Source: JAAUUE01 sp943370025
GTDB lineage: Bacteria > Cyanobacteriota > Cyanobacteriia > Cyanobacteriales > JAAUUE01
NCBI GenBank assembly: GCA_943370025.1
Contig: CALRPI020000002.1
Coordinates: 68,675 to 132,674, forward strand
Direction of reading: 5' to 3'
Length of the DNA: 64,000 nucleotides
The number at the start of each line of letters is the position of its first letter. Position 1 is the stretch's first letter. Made by a program: the position numbers and the translations under genes. Of this stretch, positions 50,645 to 59,353 are shown piece after piece. The notes under the pieces were generated by a model. It was not told the DNA's origin, did not search any database, and worked only from the letters and a program-made list of their open reading frames with translations.

Positions 50645-52300
50645 TTAAAACATTTCCATAAAAGTTGTCATCGCTAAGGGCAGGCTGGTATTGAAGCGAA
50701 ACCTCAAATTACCCATAGAGCGGGATTGAATATAGGTAGAAGTGAGGAAGGGAGCGTATTGAGATGCTTCTGGAGTCAATTGCTGCACAAAAGATAGGGT
50801 TACACCCTTGAGAACTTCGTGGACTGGCTTAGCCGCATCGCCAACTACCTCCGGGACTAACGGATTAGTTGCTAAATCTTGGTTAATGTGGCTAGGATCA
50901 CTGGCACTCAGATGGGTGCCACCGATGACTGTCAGGAGGTACTTGGGACTATTAAGTTGTTGAAATGCTTTGAGTTGATGCTCCAACGAGGGAGTCACAG
51001 TATCGTCACTGCTGGTCAGGATCAAAGTGGGAATATTGATTTTACCAAGACCTTGCTGGCCAAATAATTTTCCCGTGACAGGATTAAGCACGATCGCTTG
51101 AGCAATCCTTGGATCGGCTAATGGTCGATTTTGGGGCGGCAGTTGCTCCATGCCACACTGAAACCAGTCGGCTGGGGAACGTGCCCAAGGACTGCGCTCT
51201 TGACAAAATTGCCGCACAGCAGCCAAATCTAATTCTCCACCCGCTAGGGTAAGAGCGGTGTAACCGCCAAGGGAATGACCAATAATTGCCACTCGATCGG
51301 TCGATAGCTTCCCTTGCCAAAAACCCCGGCGTTGATTAATTTCGGCTAATTGATCGAGAATAAAGCTGACATCCAAGGGGCGATCGACAAATTCACTAGC
51401 GGGCAGTAAAGCCTCCGGGTTATTGCCAAAGGCAATACTAGCGAGCCAATTGATATTACTCTTGGGATGTTCGATCGCAATCACGACCAAGCCATGGGAA
51501 GCGAGGTGGTTAGCTAAATAATCGAGGAAATGGCGATCGGCTGCAAAGCCGTGGGAGATAACAACTAAGGGAGCATTCGGTGGCGGATTTTTGCCCCTAC
51601 CCCAATAGATATCCACGGGAATTACTCGCTGCCGCTCGCGATCGTTAAAAGACCAACTCCGGCGACGAATCTCCCACTCTCCAGCTTGGGTAGGATCAAA
51701 CGCCGCTTTAAATTCTGGGCTAGTCGCCTTCTGAGGACTGGACTGGAACTCTTGCGCAATCCAAGGAGAAAACAATTTACGTTGGAGGTAGGAAATATTC
51801 ACTTGGAAGGCGATCGCGATTACACCCCCAAGGTCTACGGTTAATTTTTCCCCCGGATACTGCCGCAATAGATTAATTAACGTCAGTCCATTAGGTTGTT
51901 TTGCCCCAGCCACAAGAGCTGCGCGGAGATCTGGTAAATTAGCTTCCGGAATTACCCGGTGCAGACTGGCAAAGACCCTTTCCCCATCAGAGGTAGGTAA
52001 CAAATCATCCAGAAATCGCTCTGCTAAGGATGGCGGGATTTGCCAATTTCTCCCCAAAGCCTGTTGCACTTCTGGGGTGAGCAAGGGGCGATAGAGTTGG
52101 AGAGAGGAGGCTATTTCTCCAGTAGCCGCAAAGGTTTCTAGGTCAGCGATCACCACCGATTGCCCTAGAACCCCAAACCGGAGATGTAATTGTTCTACCG
52201 CCCTAGCAGATTGAGGGTAGGCAATGATTAACAGATTCAATCCCAAACTTAAACCCAGATAAATTGGTAATTTCCACCGCCAATTGATCACATTTCCCAT
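50645..52300 (-). CDS. DUF1400 alpha/beta hydrolase
   Basis: From the ATG at 52300 (551 residues; an upstream ATG adds nine). An N-terminal signal-like helix (LPIYLGLSLGLNLLIIAY, about 9-26) is followed by the cyanobacterial DUF1400 domain (about 35-195: LHLRFGVLGQSVVIADLETFAATGE). The alpha/beta hydrolase has PLVVISHGFAADRHFLDYLANHLASHGLVV, a nucleophile elbow GHSLGGYTALT (Ser near residue 340) and a late TVIGGTHLS. It looks like an exported esterase/lipase-type enzyme, and substrates are unknown. The insertion in the active-site lid (about 365-410) is cysteine-containing (CQERSPWARSPADWFQCGMEQ). Confidence 0.85.
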   Translation of the reverse strand: MGNVINWRWKLPIYLGLSLGLNLLIIAYPQSARAVEQLHLRFGVLGQSVVIADLETFAATGEIASSLQLYRPLLTPEVQQALGRNWQIPPSLAERFLDDLLPTSDGERVFASLHRVIPEANLPDLRAALVAGAKQPNGLTLINLLRQYPGEKLTVDLGGVIAIAFQVNISYLQRKLFSPWIAQEFQSSPQKATSPEFKAAFDPTQAGEWEIRRRSWSFNDRERQRVIPVDIYWGRGKNPPPNAPLVVISHGFAADRHFLDYLANHLASHGLVVIAIEHPKSNINWLASIAFGNNPEALLPASEFVDRPLDVSFILDQLAEINQRRGFWQGKLSTDRVAIIGHSLGGYTALTLAGGELDLAAVRQFCQERSPWARSPADWFQCGMEQLPPQNRPLADPRIAQAIVLNPVTGKLFGQQGLGKINIPTLILTSSDDTVTPSLEHQLKAFQQLNSPKYLLTVIGGTHLSASDPSHINQDLATNPLVPEVVGDAAKPVHEVLKGVTLSFVQQLTPEASQYAPFLTSTYIQSRSMGNLRFRFNTSLPLAMTTFMEMF

Positions 52301-52685
52301 GCTTGCTCTCCGCTTTCTACTGCACATTACCTACACTGTATATTCCTAAAACTATTCCCATCCCTACCTATAGCAGTTCTCAATCTTTTGCGAATAGAAC
52401 TTACCTACAGCTAACGAATTACAGCCATTTTTATGTAAATGGAATACACTGTATTTCCTGAAACACATACTAGGTTTGAGTTTTTGTGTAGGTTGAACGT
52501 AGTCGAAGTCCATACACAAACTGCTATATCTGGGGTTTTGGAGGTTTTTACGGGTTGAGGATAGTCGAAAAAACTGACTAATGCTAAAGCCCCAGCTAAA
52601 TCAAATTGCTTCTGATTGCTTCTGACAAATGATTTCACCCACCAAAGGTGAATGAAATCATCTATTTCGGGTCACGATAGTACCA
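52301..52685. other. Intergenic region with repeats
   Basis: About 385 bp. A candidate MITE with TAGCAGTT/AACTGCTA ends is annotated separately at 52371-52526. Further right, REP-like fragments (TTTTTACGGGTTGAGGATAG near 52546) and a CACCCACCAAAGGTGAATGAAATCATC stem related to MITE family 3 lie near 52635-52660. Confidence 0.45.
52371..52526. mobile_element. Candidate MITE family 2 relative (degenerate)
   Basis: Ends TAGCAGTT and AACTGCTA bound 156 bp. A REP-like GTGTAGGTTGAACGTAGTCG piece lies near its right end, as in the 26398-26500 copy. The termini resemble the CAGCAG family with changes, so it is weaker than the other copies. Confidence 0.4.
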
Positions 52686-53867
52686 TTAGGCGGGCGGGCT
52701 TTCCTCTTCATTGGGTAATCTCAGTTCCCGGAAGACATCATGTTCTGCGGGTAGTTGGGTTGGCAGAGTTTGGCGAGTATCGGTAATCAGCCAATCCAAA
52801 GCTGCGGCTTGGACATCGATCGTTGCCCCAGTTTTATCTACACAATAACGCCCAAAAACCAGCTTATCCACCAACCGGATGCCTTCACCTAAACGGGAAT
52901 AATCAAACACCACACTATTGTCCACCGTTGCCCCACTACAGATCCAGCAGTTGGGACCAATCATCGTTGGACCAATAATTGTTGCCCCATCTTCTACCCT
53001 AGTCATGGCTCCAATATAAACTGGTCCTTGAATATTTACCTTGTCCCAGTTGATCGACACGTTTAGCCCGGTATAAATACCCGGAGCAACTTCTTGTCCC
53101 GGAATTGCCACATTTTTCACTGCTCCCAACAGCACATCCCGCACGGCTTGCCAATAGTCGGGAACTTTCCCAATATCTACCCACTGAAAGTCCATGGCCA
53201 ACCCATAGAAGGGAGCTTCGGCTTCCACTAATTTAGGGAATAGCTGGCTACCAATATCGTATTCTTCCCCCGACGGAATATATTTAAATATCTCCGGCTC
53301 AAAAATGTAGATACCCGTATTGATATTAGTGCTCAAAGCATCTTCTATTGAGGGCTTCTCTTGGAAGGCTTTGATGCGTCCTTGGTCATCGGTAACCACA
53401 ACTCCATAGCTAGAAACTTCTTCCCGAGGAACTGATTTCATAATGATGGTGGCGATCGATCCCTTTTCCCTGTGCCATGCCACAGCCTTACTAAGGTCTA
53501 GATCAATCAAGGCATCACCACACAGGACAACAAAAGTATCATCAAAAAAGGGAGAAAAGTCCTGAATTCGTTTCATCCCCCCCGCAGAACCGAGAGCTTC
53601 CCCCACTAGTTCTCCATCCACAATACTGCCTTCAAAAGAGTAGGCTATATGTACCCCGAACCTTTGCCCATCCCGAAAGTAGTCCTCAATTTCCTTTGCT
53701 AAGTGACTAACATTGACCATGATTTGGTCAAACCCATGCAACCGGAGTAGTTCTACCAAAAATTCCATAACTGGTTTTTGCAGTATGGGAATCATCGGCT
53801 TAGGAGTCGTAAAAGTAAGTGGTCGCAGACGAGTTCCCTTTCCAGCCGCCAGAATCATGGCTTTCAT
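52686..53867 (-). CDS. NDP-sugar pyrophosphorylase (ManC/GlmU-like)
   Basis: The start is the ATG at 53867 (393 residues: MKAMILAAGKGTRLRPLTFT). Residues about 1-240 are a nucleotidyltransferase with AAGKGTRLRPLT, PKPMIPI and GDALIDLDLSKAV (metal-binding Asp). From about 255 a left-handed beta-helix (VNIQGPVYIGAMTRVEDGATIIGPTMIGPNC) follows. It is a second member of the type seen at 8940, but without the mutase-like part. It makes a nucleotide-sugar donor, probably mannose or glucose based on family annotation. A weak GAGGGGA box precedes the start. Confidence 0.88.
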   Translation of the reverse strand: MKAMILAAGKGTRLRPLTFTTPKPMIPILQKPVMEFLVELLRLHGFDQIMVNVSHLAKEIEDYFRDGQRFGVHIAYSFEGSIVDGELVGEALGSAGGMKRIQDFSPFFDDTFVVLCGDALIDLDLSKAVAWHREKGSIATIIMKSVPREEVSSYGVVVTDDQGRIKAFQEKPSIEDALSTNINTGIYIFEPEIFKYIPSGEEYDIGSQLFPKLVEAEAPFYGLAMDFQWVDIGKVPDYWQAVRDVLLGAVKNVAIPGQEVAPGIYTGLNVSINWDKVNIQGPVYIGAMTRVEDGATIIGPTMIGPNCWICSGATVDNSVVFDYSRLGEGIRLVDKLVFGRYCVDKTGATIDVQAAALDWLITDTRQTLPTQLPAEHDVFRELRLPNEEESPPA

Positions 53868-53908
53868 CAAAAATTCCCCTCGTTAATGCAATTTGTATTA
53901 ATTTTATA

Positions 53909-53998
53909 TAGCAATCCTCAATCATTTGCTAGATGAAACTGTTTCTGGTAAATGATTTCACCCGCCTTCGCTGGGTGAAATCATTTAGGATTACCATA
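53909..53998 (+). mobile_element. MITE family 3, copy 4
   Basis: A 90-bp element with ends TAGCAATCCTCAAT and ATTTAGGATTACCATA. Internal GATTTCACCCGCCTTCGCTG then GGTGAAATC forms the stem. The stem resembles that of the 48954 copy. Confidence 0.65.
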
Positions 53999-54185
53999 GT
54001 CTGTAGTAATTGAGTCTGATTTTAGCTAGTCTTAGGCTAAATTGCGACAAAATTTCTTGTCTATTCTAAACATTTATGGCAGAAACAGGAGGGTAGTGTC
54101 AACAAGTTAGTATCTGTGACGCTACACCTGGCAACTCTTTCTTAATAGGACTTATAGCAACTGCCAAGGGGGGTGAGATGATTTT

Positions 54186-54222
54186 GGTTGTGGAACCCCC
54201 GCGAAGCGGGGGTTCCACAACC
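54186..54222. repeat. Perfect 17-bp hairpin
   Basis: GGTTGTGGAACCCCCGC pairs perfectly with GCGGGGGTTCCACAACC around GAA. There is no T tract and it is more than 100 bp from either flanking gene, so it is more likely a REP-type repeat than a terminator. Confidence 0.55.
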
Positions 54223-54258
54223 TGATTGGCGACGGCTATACGTACTGCGAACAAATTA

Positions 54259-54305
54259 TTTAAAGTTTTTGCGGGCTTCGAGAACCCTCAGACCGCAAAA
54301 ACAGA
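54259..54305. repeat. REP-like hairpin
   Basis: AAAGTTTTTGCGGGCTTCG pairs with CGCAAAAAC around AGAACCCTCAGAC, a diverged member of the GCTGAGCGTAG-loop repeat set, lying 36 bp before the epimerase stop codon on the opposite strand. Confidence 0.5.
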
Positions 54306-54340
54306 CCCATGCGGAAGTCCTGCTCAAAAGATCAGAGGTT

Positions 54341-55384
54341 TTACTGCTTGATAATCACTCCCAAACCGGGTTGACTCGTGGGGATCAGCCGCCCTGCGAT
54401 CAATTTAGCTCCTTGGAAGGGGTCATCTACTATGTTGAGATGACTATCAAGGTCTAGGTAATCTGCTAGGGGAGCTAGTTGAGCCATCGCACTGTTGGCA
54501 AGGCTGCTGTCGCTGTAGCAACCAAACATAATCTGTAAACCCAAACTTCTGGCGGTATGGATCATCTGCCAAACTTCCCGGAGACCTCCAGCCTTCATCA
54601 ACTTAATATTAATGCCGTGGACTCGATCGCTCAACGGCTGAATATCTTTACTAGTCCAACAACTTTCATCAGCAAAAATCGGCAGGGGCGATCGAGCATA
54701 CAACTGGGGCAAATCCTTTTCCTGTCCCCTAGGCAGGGGTTGTTCCAAATAAATTACCCCCTGATTTGCGAGCCAATCACTCATAAACAACGCATCAGTT
54801 AAACTCCAGCCCCCATTAGCATCAACCATCAAAGTTGCCTTGGGAGCAGTTTGACGGATTGCCCGGAGCATTTCTTGATCTGTTTTAATCCCCGCTGGGC
54901 TTCCCAACTTTACCTTGAAGACCTCACCGCCAGTAATGGGTATCCATTGCTGCAATCTTGCTACCGCCGCCGTAGGGGTATTAATGCCAATAGTTGCAGA
55001 GATGGGGACAATTTTAGCAAGGTCTAAACCCCACAACTGCCATAGAGGAACCCTCAAAGCTTTGCCTAGCCAATCATGGAGAGCCGTATCAAGGGCTGCC
55101 CTCGCTGGATTACTTAGGGAGGTTTGGTTTAATTTATCGGTAATTGCCTGATGCTGCCAAGGAGTAAACGTATCTAACAAAGGAGCGATCGCTTGCAGTT
55201 CCTCTTGTAGACCGATCGCAGTGTACTGAATCCCATCCATACCAAAAGGGGAAGCTTCTCCCCATCCAGTAATATCTTCATGGTGTAATTTCAACCAAAG
55301 ATTAGTCGTCTGGCTGGTAGTCCCCCGGCTGATGGTCAAGGGGAAGAGTTTATTAATAGTGAAAGTTTCTAGCTCGATATGCAT
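54341..55384 (-). CDS. L-Ala-D/L-Glu epimerase (dipeptide epimerase)
   Basis: The 347-residue enolase-superfamily protein has an N-terminal capping domain, and the barrel contains the catalytic Lys pair in FKVKLGSPAG. Metal-binding residues are in VDANGGW (Asp), LEQPLPRG (Glu) and FADESCW (Asp); the second base is the Lys in KLMKAGG. The pattern with KxK and DES fits the dipeptide epimerases of the muconate lactonising subgroup, which recycle peptidoglycan dipeptides. The specificity loop was not checked, so o-succinylbenzoate synthase is the main alternative. It is not clustered with men genes. Confidence 0.8.
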   Translation of the reverse strand: MHIELETFTINKLFPLTISRGTTSQTTNLWLKLHHEDITGWGEASPFGMDGIQYTAIGLQEELQAIAPLLDTFTPWQHQAITDKLNQTSLSNPARAALDTALHDWLGKALRVPLWQLWGLDLAKIVPISATIGINTPTAAVARLQQWIPITGGEVFKVKLGSPAGIKTDQEMLRAIRQTAPKATLMVDANGGWSLTDALFMSDWLANQGVIYLEQPLPRGQEKDLPQLYARSPLPIFADESCWTSKDIQPLSDRVHGINIKLMKAGGLREVWQMIHTARSLGLQIMFGCYSDSSLANSAMAQLAPLADYLDLDSHLNIVDDPFQGAKLIAGRLIPTSQPGLGVIIKQ

Positions 55385-55926
55385 AATTTAGATTGGCAAA
55401 AACATTTGCAATACTTATAGATTTAATCAGAATTATTAACTTTGCAAATATGATATTTAGGTTATGCTGTTAATTAGGTTACTGAGTTAGGAAATGAATT
55501 TCACAGCTAATTTCACAGTTATTTAGTGACCTAGCGCACTAACAAATATGGAGATTATAGCCAGAATGAAAATATAGTTTAATCTAATCAGCAACCTTTG
55601 ATAACCTCAAACGTCAGGCTTAATAATTATCTGCACTATCTTTCAGGTAATCCTAATTTAAGCCAAAAACAAAATGTGAGTAAAAATTGCCCACCCTACC
55701 CGGTTAATCGAAGTTTAGTGTTATTAGCTACATAATAATAGGCTGTCTCAGGATAATCTAATAATCTGAGTCAGTGCTTAAGGAGCTAGGCTAAGTGCAG
55801 GTAATTTGGGAGAAAGTAGCCCCCCGATTATTAAACAAAGGATAATTAGAAATTAACCTGCATAGATACACCACAGCATAGAAACAATTAGTCTAGTTTT
55901 CCTGACTATGAATCATGAGGATAATT
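55385..55926. other. Large AT-rich intergenic region
   Basis: About 540 bp between the divergent epimerase and the next gene, so it carries both promoters. There is no gene or RNA that I can identify. A short repeated CACAGCTAATTTCACAGTTA and a GAATCATGAGGATAATT leader with an ATGAGGATA box before 55927 are the only visible features. Confidence 0.35.
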
Positions 55927-56343
55927 ATGACAAAAGTATCGCAGAATACGCCGCAACAAATCACAAAACAGATAAGTATTGCTAGTTGGATTTGGTTAGA
56001 AAAATCTCAAGAGAAAGAACTAGCTAAGCCTAGTTTCCAGTTCAAGAAAATATTAGGTAGTCTCGGTAAATTCGATATCCTGAAATTTGATATCTTGCAG
56101 CCCCTAAAGCAATGGTTAGATAACCTAGAAGTAAGAAACTCTCGGATTGCCCACCAGATATGCAAATCAATTCCTGCCCAATGTCCTTTTGAAAGAGATG
56201 TGACATTTTGGGGACAGATTCTCTTTCATATTCCTCCTATGTGTAAGTTAAACCCTCTTTACGATCAGTTAGTAGGTTTAAGGTTCCGTGCCCTATGTTA
56301 TTTAGTGGATGAATGTGGAGAAGATATTTCTGCTTACTGTTAG
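55927..56343 (+). CDS. Mo-dependent nitrogenase C-terminal-like protein
   Basis: From the ATG at 55927 (138 residues; a start four codons earlier is possible, with GAGG 8 bases before the chosen ATG). The C-terminal 80 residues match the Mo-nitro_C pattern common in cyanobacteria without nitrogenase: LKQWLDNLEVRNSRIAHQIC, PAQCPFERDVTFWG, LFHIPPMCKLNPLYDQL and RFRALCYLVDECGEDI. The name is historical and no nitrogenase function is claimed. The function is unknown. It is not clustered with nif genes. Confidence 0.75.
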   Translation: MTKVSQNTPQQITKQISIASWIWLEKSQEKELAKPSFQFKKILGSLGKFDILKFDILQPLKQWLDNLEVRNSRIAHQICKSIPAQCPFERDVTFWGQILFHIPPMCKLNPLYDQLVGLRFRALCYLVDECGEDISAYC

Positions 56344-56379
56344 ATATCTATAGCTATCCATAAAACTTCATCAAATGGT

Positions 56380-56520
56380 CTAGCGGTGTTAGTCTGTGAA
56401 GCGAACATAAGACCAGAAAACTCCCTATGGGTGGAGGCAGTTGCGATGAAGCAGAAACTCAAATTGTGAAGGTTTGGGAATCACAGTGGCTTTAGCTCGG
56501 CGAGGATGTAAAACTTGTTT
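56380..56520 (+). mobile_element. Possible IS200/IS605-type right-end remnant
   Basis: From about 56440 the sequence reads GATGAAGCAGAAACTCAAAT, then GTGAAGGTTTGGGAATCAC, a short hairpin with TGGCTTTAGC, and GGCGAGGATGTAAA. This layout (the end of a TnpB-like coding tail, a hairpin, then GAGGATGT) resembles the right end of cyanobacterial IS200/IS605 elements. No intact coding region survives. The assignment rests on memory of such ends. Confidence 0.35.
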
Positions 56521-56607
56521 CCTATGCTGTTCCTAAGGGGCAGCATTTTATTTTTGGAACTTTTCCGAATCCCAAATCAGAAAAGGGTTTCACTCTTTTT
56601 TGATTTA

Positions 56608-56724
56608 CAGCAGTTTGAGAGTGGGTGGCTACAGCCACCCACTCTCAAACCCAATATTGATAGGACTTTATATTGATAGGACTTTCAATATTGGTGGAGT
56701 GTCTCATTTGAACGCAAAGTGCTG
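56608..56724. mobile_element. MITE family 2 unit within the IS630 derivative
   Basis: A 117-bp unit with CAGCAG...GTGCTG ends, flanked by TA (56606-56607 and 56725-56726), nearly the same as 17793-17893, with an extra ATATTGATAGGACTTT repeat in the middle. It either inserted next to or replaced the transposase 3' end. Confidence 0.75.
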
Positions 56725-56726
56725 TA

Positions 56727-57345
56727 AGACTACCTGGGAGAGTCATGGTCGCAATTAAACCTTCATCACTCATCGCTCCAATTAAAGTGGTATTTTTGCT
56801 TTTATTTCTTGGACAGTGAGCATAAACTCGGTCTCCTATCCTACCTCTACCATAGAGTCTGGTCATGGCTAAATTAATGCCTGTCTCATCAATGAATACA
56901 AGGTTCCTGATATCTATCGTATCTAGCCAACAACGAAACTGATATCGGAGGTCTTGGACTCTTTCTGTAGATTGCTCCGTGGCGACTAGAGTTTTTTTTT
57001 ACGACCTAGCTTTAAGCGTTTTAGAGTCCGGCTCAGGCTGGATATACTTACCTTTATGCCTTGGTTTTGTTGCAATGTCGCTTGAATCTCTCGTAAATAA
57101 ATATCATTTTGTTGGGCAACCATTGTCTGCAATAATTCCTGTTCCTTACTTTTGAGCTTAGAGCGACGATCTCCACCTTGTGGTTTTGGTGTGATGTCGT
57201 TAGTCTCTCGATACAGGCGGAGCAAATCACGAACGAAGGACAAACTAACGTCAAAGCGTTTGGCTAAGTGTTTCTGAGAACCTTCTTTGTTTTGCCAAGC
57301 AGTTAGTACTTTTTTCCTTAAGTCAAGGGAATAGGATGCGGGCAT
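56727..57345 (-). pseudogene. IS630 transposase, frame-shifted and 3' truncated
   Basis: The first frame (57345-56986, 119 residues) holds the helix-turn-helix half: MPASYSLDLRKKVLTAWQNK, KRFDVSLSFVRDLLRLYRET and LSRTLKRLKLGRKK. A run of nine A (bases 56992-57000, minus strand) is followed by TL...VATEQSTERVQDLRYQFRCW and the DDE start NLVFIDETGINLAM in the -1 frame, which continues to TLPGS and then meets the MITE unit. IS630 transposases are commonly made by -1 slippage on such A runs. The catalytic second half is missing, so it is inactive. Confidence 0.88.
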
Positions 57346-57503
57346 TTTTCAATTATCCTTATTTTGAGATGCTCTTAGTTTAACCTTTCTATGGCTAATC
57401 TGATCTCAAACTGCTGTAAATCCCTACACAGCAAGGTATTCAGAATCCTATTTGTATCAACATATTTGGCAAAATGGTATAAGTTATAGAGAATATGGCG
57501 AGG

Positions 57504-59225
57504 TTAGTTCATAGCGTAATGAACTAACTGTCCTAACTTCTGGCGGAGAGTTTCTAAACCCAAGCGCTGACTGGCAGAAATATAAAAGGCTTGGGGAAAT
57601 TCCTCTCTAGCTATCACTAGATGTTCGGCACTAACTTGATCGATTTTGTTAAATACTAAGAGAATTGGTCCAGGGGCTGTGGGCATTTCCGAAAGAATTT
57701 TCATGACCGATCGAATATGACTCTGCCACGCCGGATGGGATAGATCAACCAAATGAATTAGTCCATCTGCTTCGCTAACTTCCTCTAAGGTCGCCCGGAA
57801 AGAATCTACTAAAGCTGGTGGTAGCTGGTGGATAAAACCTACGGTATCTGTCACCAGAATCTCCTTGAGTTGGCTGGTCAGCGGATCCGGCACCACTAAC
57901 CTCCGGGTAGTCGGGTCGAGAGTAGCAAAAAGCTGATCGGCGGTATAAACCTCGGCATTAGTTAGGGTATTTAGTAAAGTGGATTTTCCGGCATTGGTGT
58001 AGCCAACAAGGGCAACCGTTGGGACCTCTTGGTGTTGACGACGCTGCCTGAGGCGCGATCGATGGGCTTGGAGTTGATCTACTTCTTTTTGGAGCCGGGA
58101 AATCCGGGTAGAGATAGCCCGACGCTCGGTTTCCAGTTTAGTTTCACCGGGTCCGCGAGTACCAATCCCACCACCCAAGCGAGACATGGATTGACCTCTG
58201 CCCGTCAGCCGGGGCAGCATATAAGCAAGTTGAGCCAGTTCTACTTGGAGTTTACCAGCACGAGATTGGGCACGTTGGGCAAAAATATCAAGAATTACTT
58301 CCGTGCGATCGACCACCCGGATGCCACTCTGTTGCTCCAAGTTACGGACTTGACCCGGAGATAAGTCTAAATTAAAAACCAAAAGATTTGCCCCTAAAGT
58401 TTGGGCAGTGAGAGCAATTTCCGCCACCTTGCCTTCACCGACTACGGTTTGGGGATGGGGGCGGCTGCGCTTTTGCTGGATTACTTGCAGCACCTCTCCA
58501 CCAGCCGTATCCACCAGCCGCGCAATTTCGATCAAACCATCCTCAAAACTTTGCTTAGTCATCCGATCAGTCATCAAGCCAATAATTAAAACCCGATCTT
58601 TACTACTATCGACACTCTGAGCTACAAACTCTCGGCTAAACTCTGATTCTAAGCCATCAACTAAATCTTCAAAGTCATGATTAACTAATTCTTCTAGAGT
58701 CATCGCCTCAGAAATAAACCAAGAAAAAGGCAAAGCTGAGTCAGCAGAGGGTTTTTCTAAGTCAATCGAGGGCATCAGATGGGCTAAATAAACAGCCTGA
58801 ATATAACCCGTCACCCCACCCCCTCGGCGCTCAAATCCTCCCTCCCTAATATTTATGACTACCAAGGCATCCAATCGCTGCATAGCCATAGCTGTGAGGG
58901 CTGATTCCTTAGGAGTTTCTACTTTGATCTGGGTACTAAGACAACGAATCCCCGATAGGCGCTCTGCCCCATAGCGGGGTAATTCTTGGAGAGGGATTTT
59001 GGTTTGGTTTACTGTCCCTACTCCCACGCGGATTACTTGCCCCCGGCGGTTAATGTAGGCACACACAGGTTGCTTAATCTCGCTACTAATTGCCGCTAGG
59101 CGTTGGGCAAAATCTGGGGTTGTTAAGCGATCGCTAGGTAAACGCTGTTGATATAGCTTCTGGAGTTGCTTCAAATGGCTAGACTTCAAACCCTGCAAAT
59201 TACCAAAAATAGTTTCTATAGTCAC
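57504..59225 (-). CDS. hflX: GTPase HflX
   Basis: The 573-residue ribosome-associated GTPase carries, after its N-terminal nucleotide-binding region (about 195-395), VLIIGLMTDRMTKQSFEDGL, QTVVGEGKVAEIALTAQTLG and RTEVILDIFAQRAQSRAGKLQVELAQLAYMLPRLTGRG. The G domain has G1 GYTNAGKST (about 406-414), DTVGFIHQLPPALVDSF and FNKIDQ. About 190 residues precede the HflX core (LSGIRCLSTQIKVETPKESALTAM), the longer form typical of cyanobacteria. It splits or rescues stalled ribosomes. It is transcribed alone. SD box AGGAGG precedes the ATG by about 5 bases. Confidence 0.93.
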   Translation of the reverse strand: MTIETIFGNLQGLKSSHLKQLQKLYQQRLPSDRLTTPDFAQRLAAISSEIKQPVCAYINRRGQVIRVGVGTVNQTKIPLQELPRYGAERLSGIRCLSTQIKVETPKESALTAMAMQRLDALVVINIREGGFERRGGGVTGYIQAVYLAHLMPSIDLEKPSADSALPFSWFISEAMTLEELVNHDFEDLVDGLESEFSREFVAQSVDSSKDRVLIIGLMTDRMTKQSFEDGLIEIARLVDTAGGEVLQVIQQKRSRPHPQTVVGEGKVAEIALTAQTLGANLLVFNLDLSPGQVRNLEQQSGIRVVDRTEVILDIFAQRAQSRAGKLQVELAQLAYMLPRLTGRGQSMSRLGGGIGTRGPGETKLETERRAISTRISRLQKEVDQLQAHRSRLRQRRQHQEVPTVALVGYTNAGKSTLLNTLTNAEVYTADQLFATLDPTTRRLVVPDPLTSQLKEILVTDTVGFIHQLPPALVDSFRATLEEVSEADGLIHLVDLSHPAWQSHIRSVMKILSEMPTAPGPILLVFNKIDQVSAEHLVIAREEFPQAFYISASQRLGLETLRQKLGQLVHYAMN

Positions 59226-59353
59226 ACCTCCTTAAAAAATTAATAGCTTTCATTTAACGATAAATTGTTTGCTGGCTTTTCTGAAAAGTGATTCATGCAA
59301 AATATCTACTATAGGACTTACCCACTGTCAAAGCATTATCTATGGTTTAGAGG

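Larger units (their letters stand above)
56608..57416 (-). mobile_element. IS630-family derivative (809 bp, TA target duplication)
   Basis: Ends are CAGCAGTTTGAGAG (56608) and CTCAAACTGCTG (57416), flanked by TA on both sides (56606-56607 and 57417-57418). The 5' part of a transposase (57345 to about 56727, minus strand) remains. The 3' part is replaced by a MITE family 2 unit (56608-56724), so the element is a deleted derivative that kept both ends. It could be mobilised only in trans. Confidence 0.8.
56569..57480. mobile_element. ATACCAAATC element, copy interrupted by the IS630 derivative
   Basis: The left part (56569-56607: CCCAAATCAGAAAAGGGTTT and CACTCTTTTTTGATTTA) and right part (57417-57480: TAAATCCCTACACAGCAAGG to AAAATGGTAT) together match the intact copy 45835-45936. 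The insertion occurred at the TA of GATTTAAATCCC, duplicated on both sides of the IS630-type element. Confidence 0.75.

Noticed and set aside
54341..55384. menC (o-succinylbenzoate synthase) as the primary call
   Set aside because: The family is close, but motifs and isolation from other men genes favour dipeptide epimerase; kept as an alternative in the feature.
55915..56343. Evidence of nitrogen fixation from the nitrogenase-named protein
   Set aside because: The Mo-nitro_C family is common in cyanobacteria without nif genes; no nif gene is present in the window.
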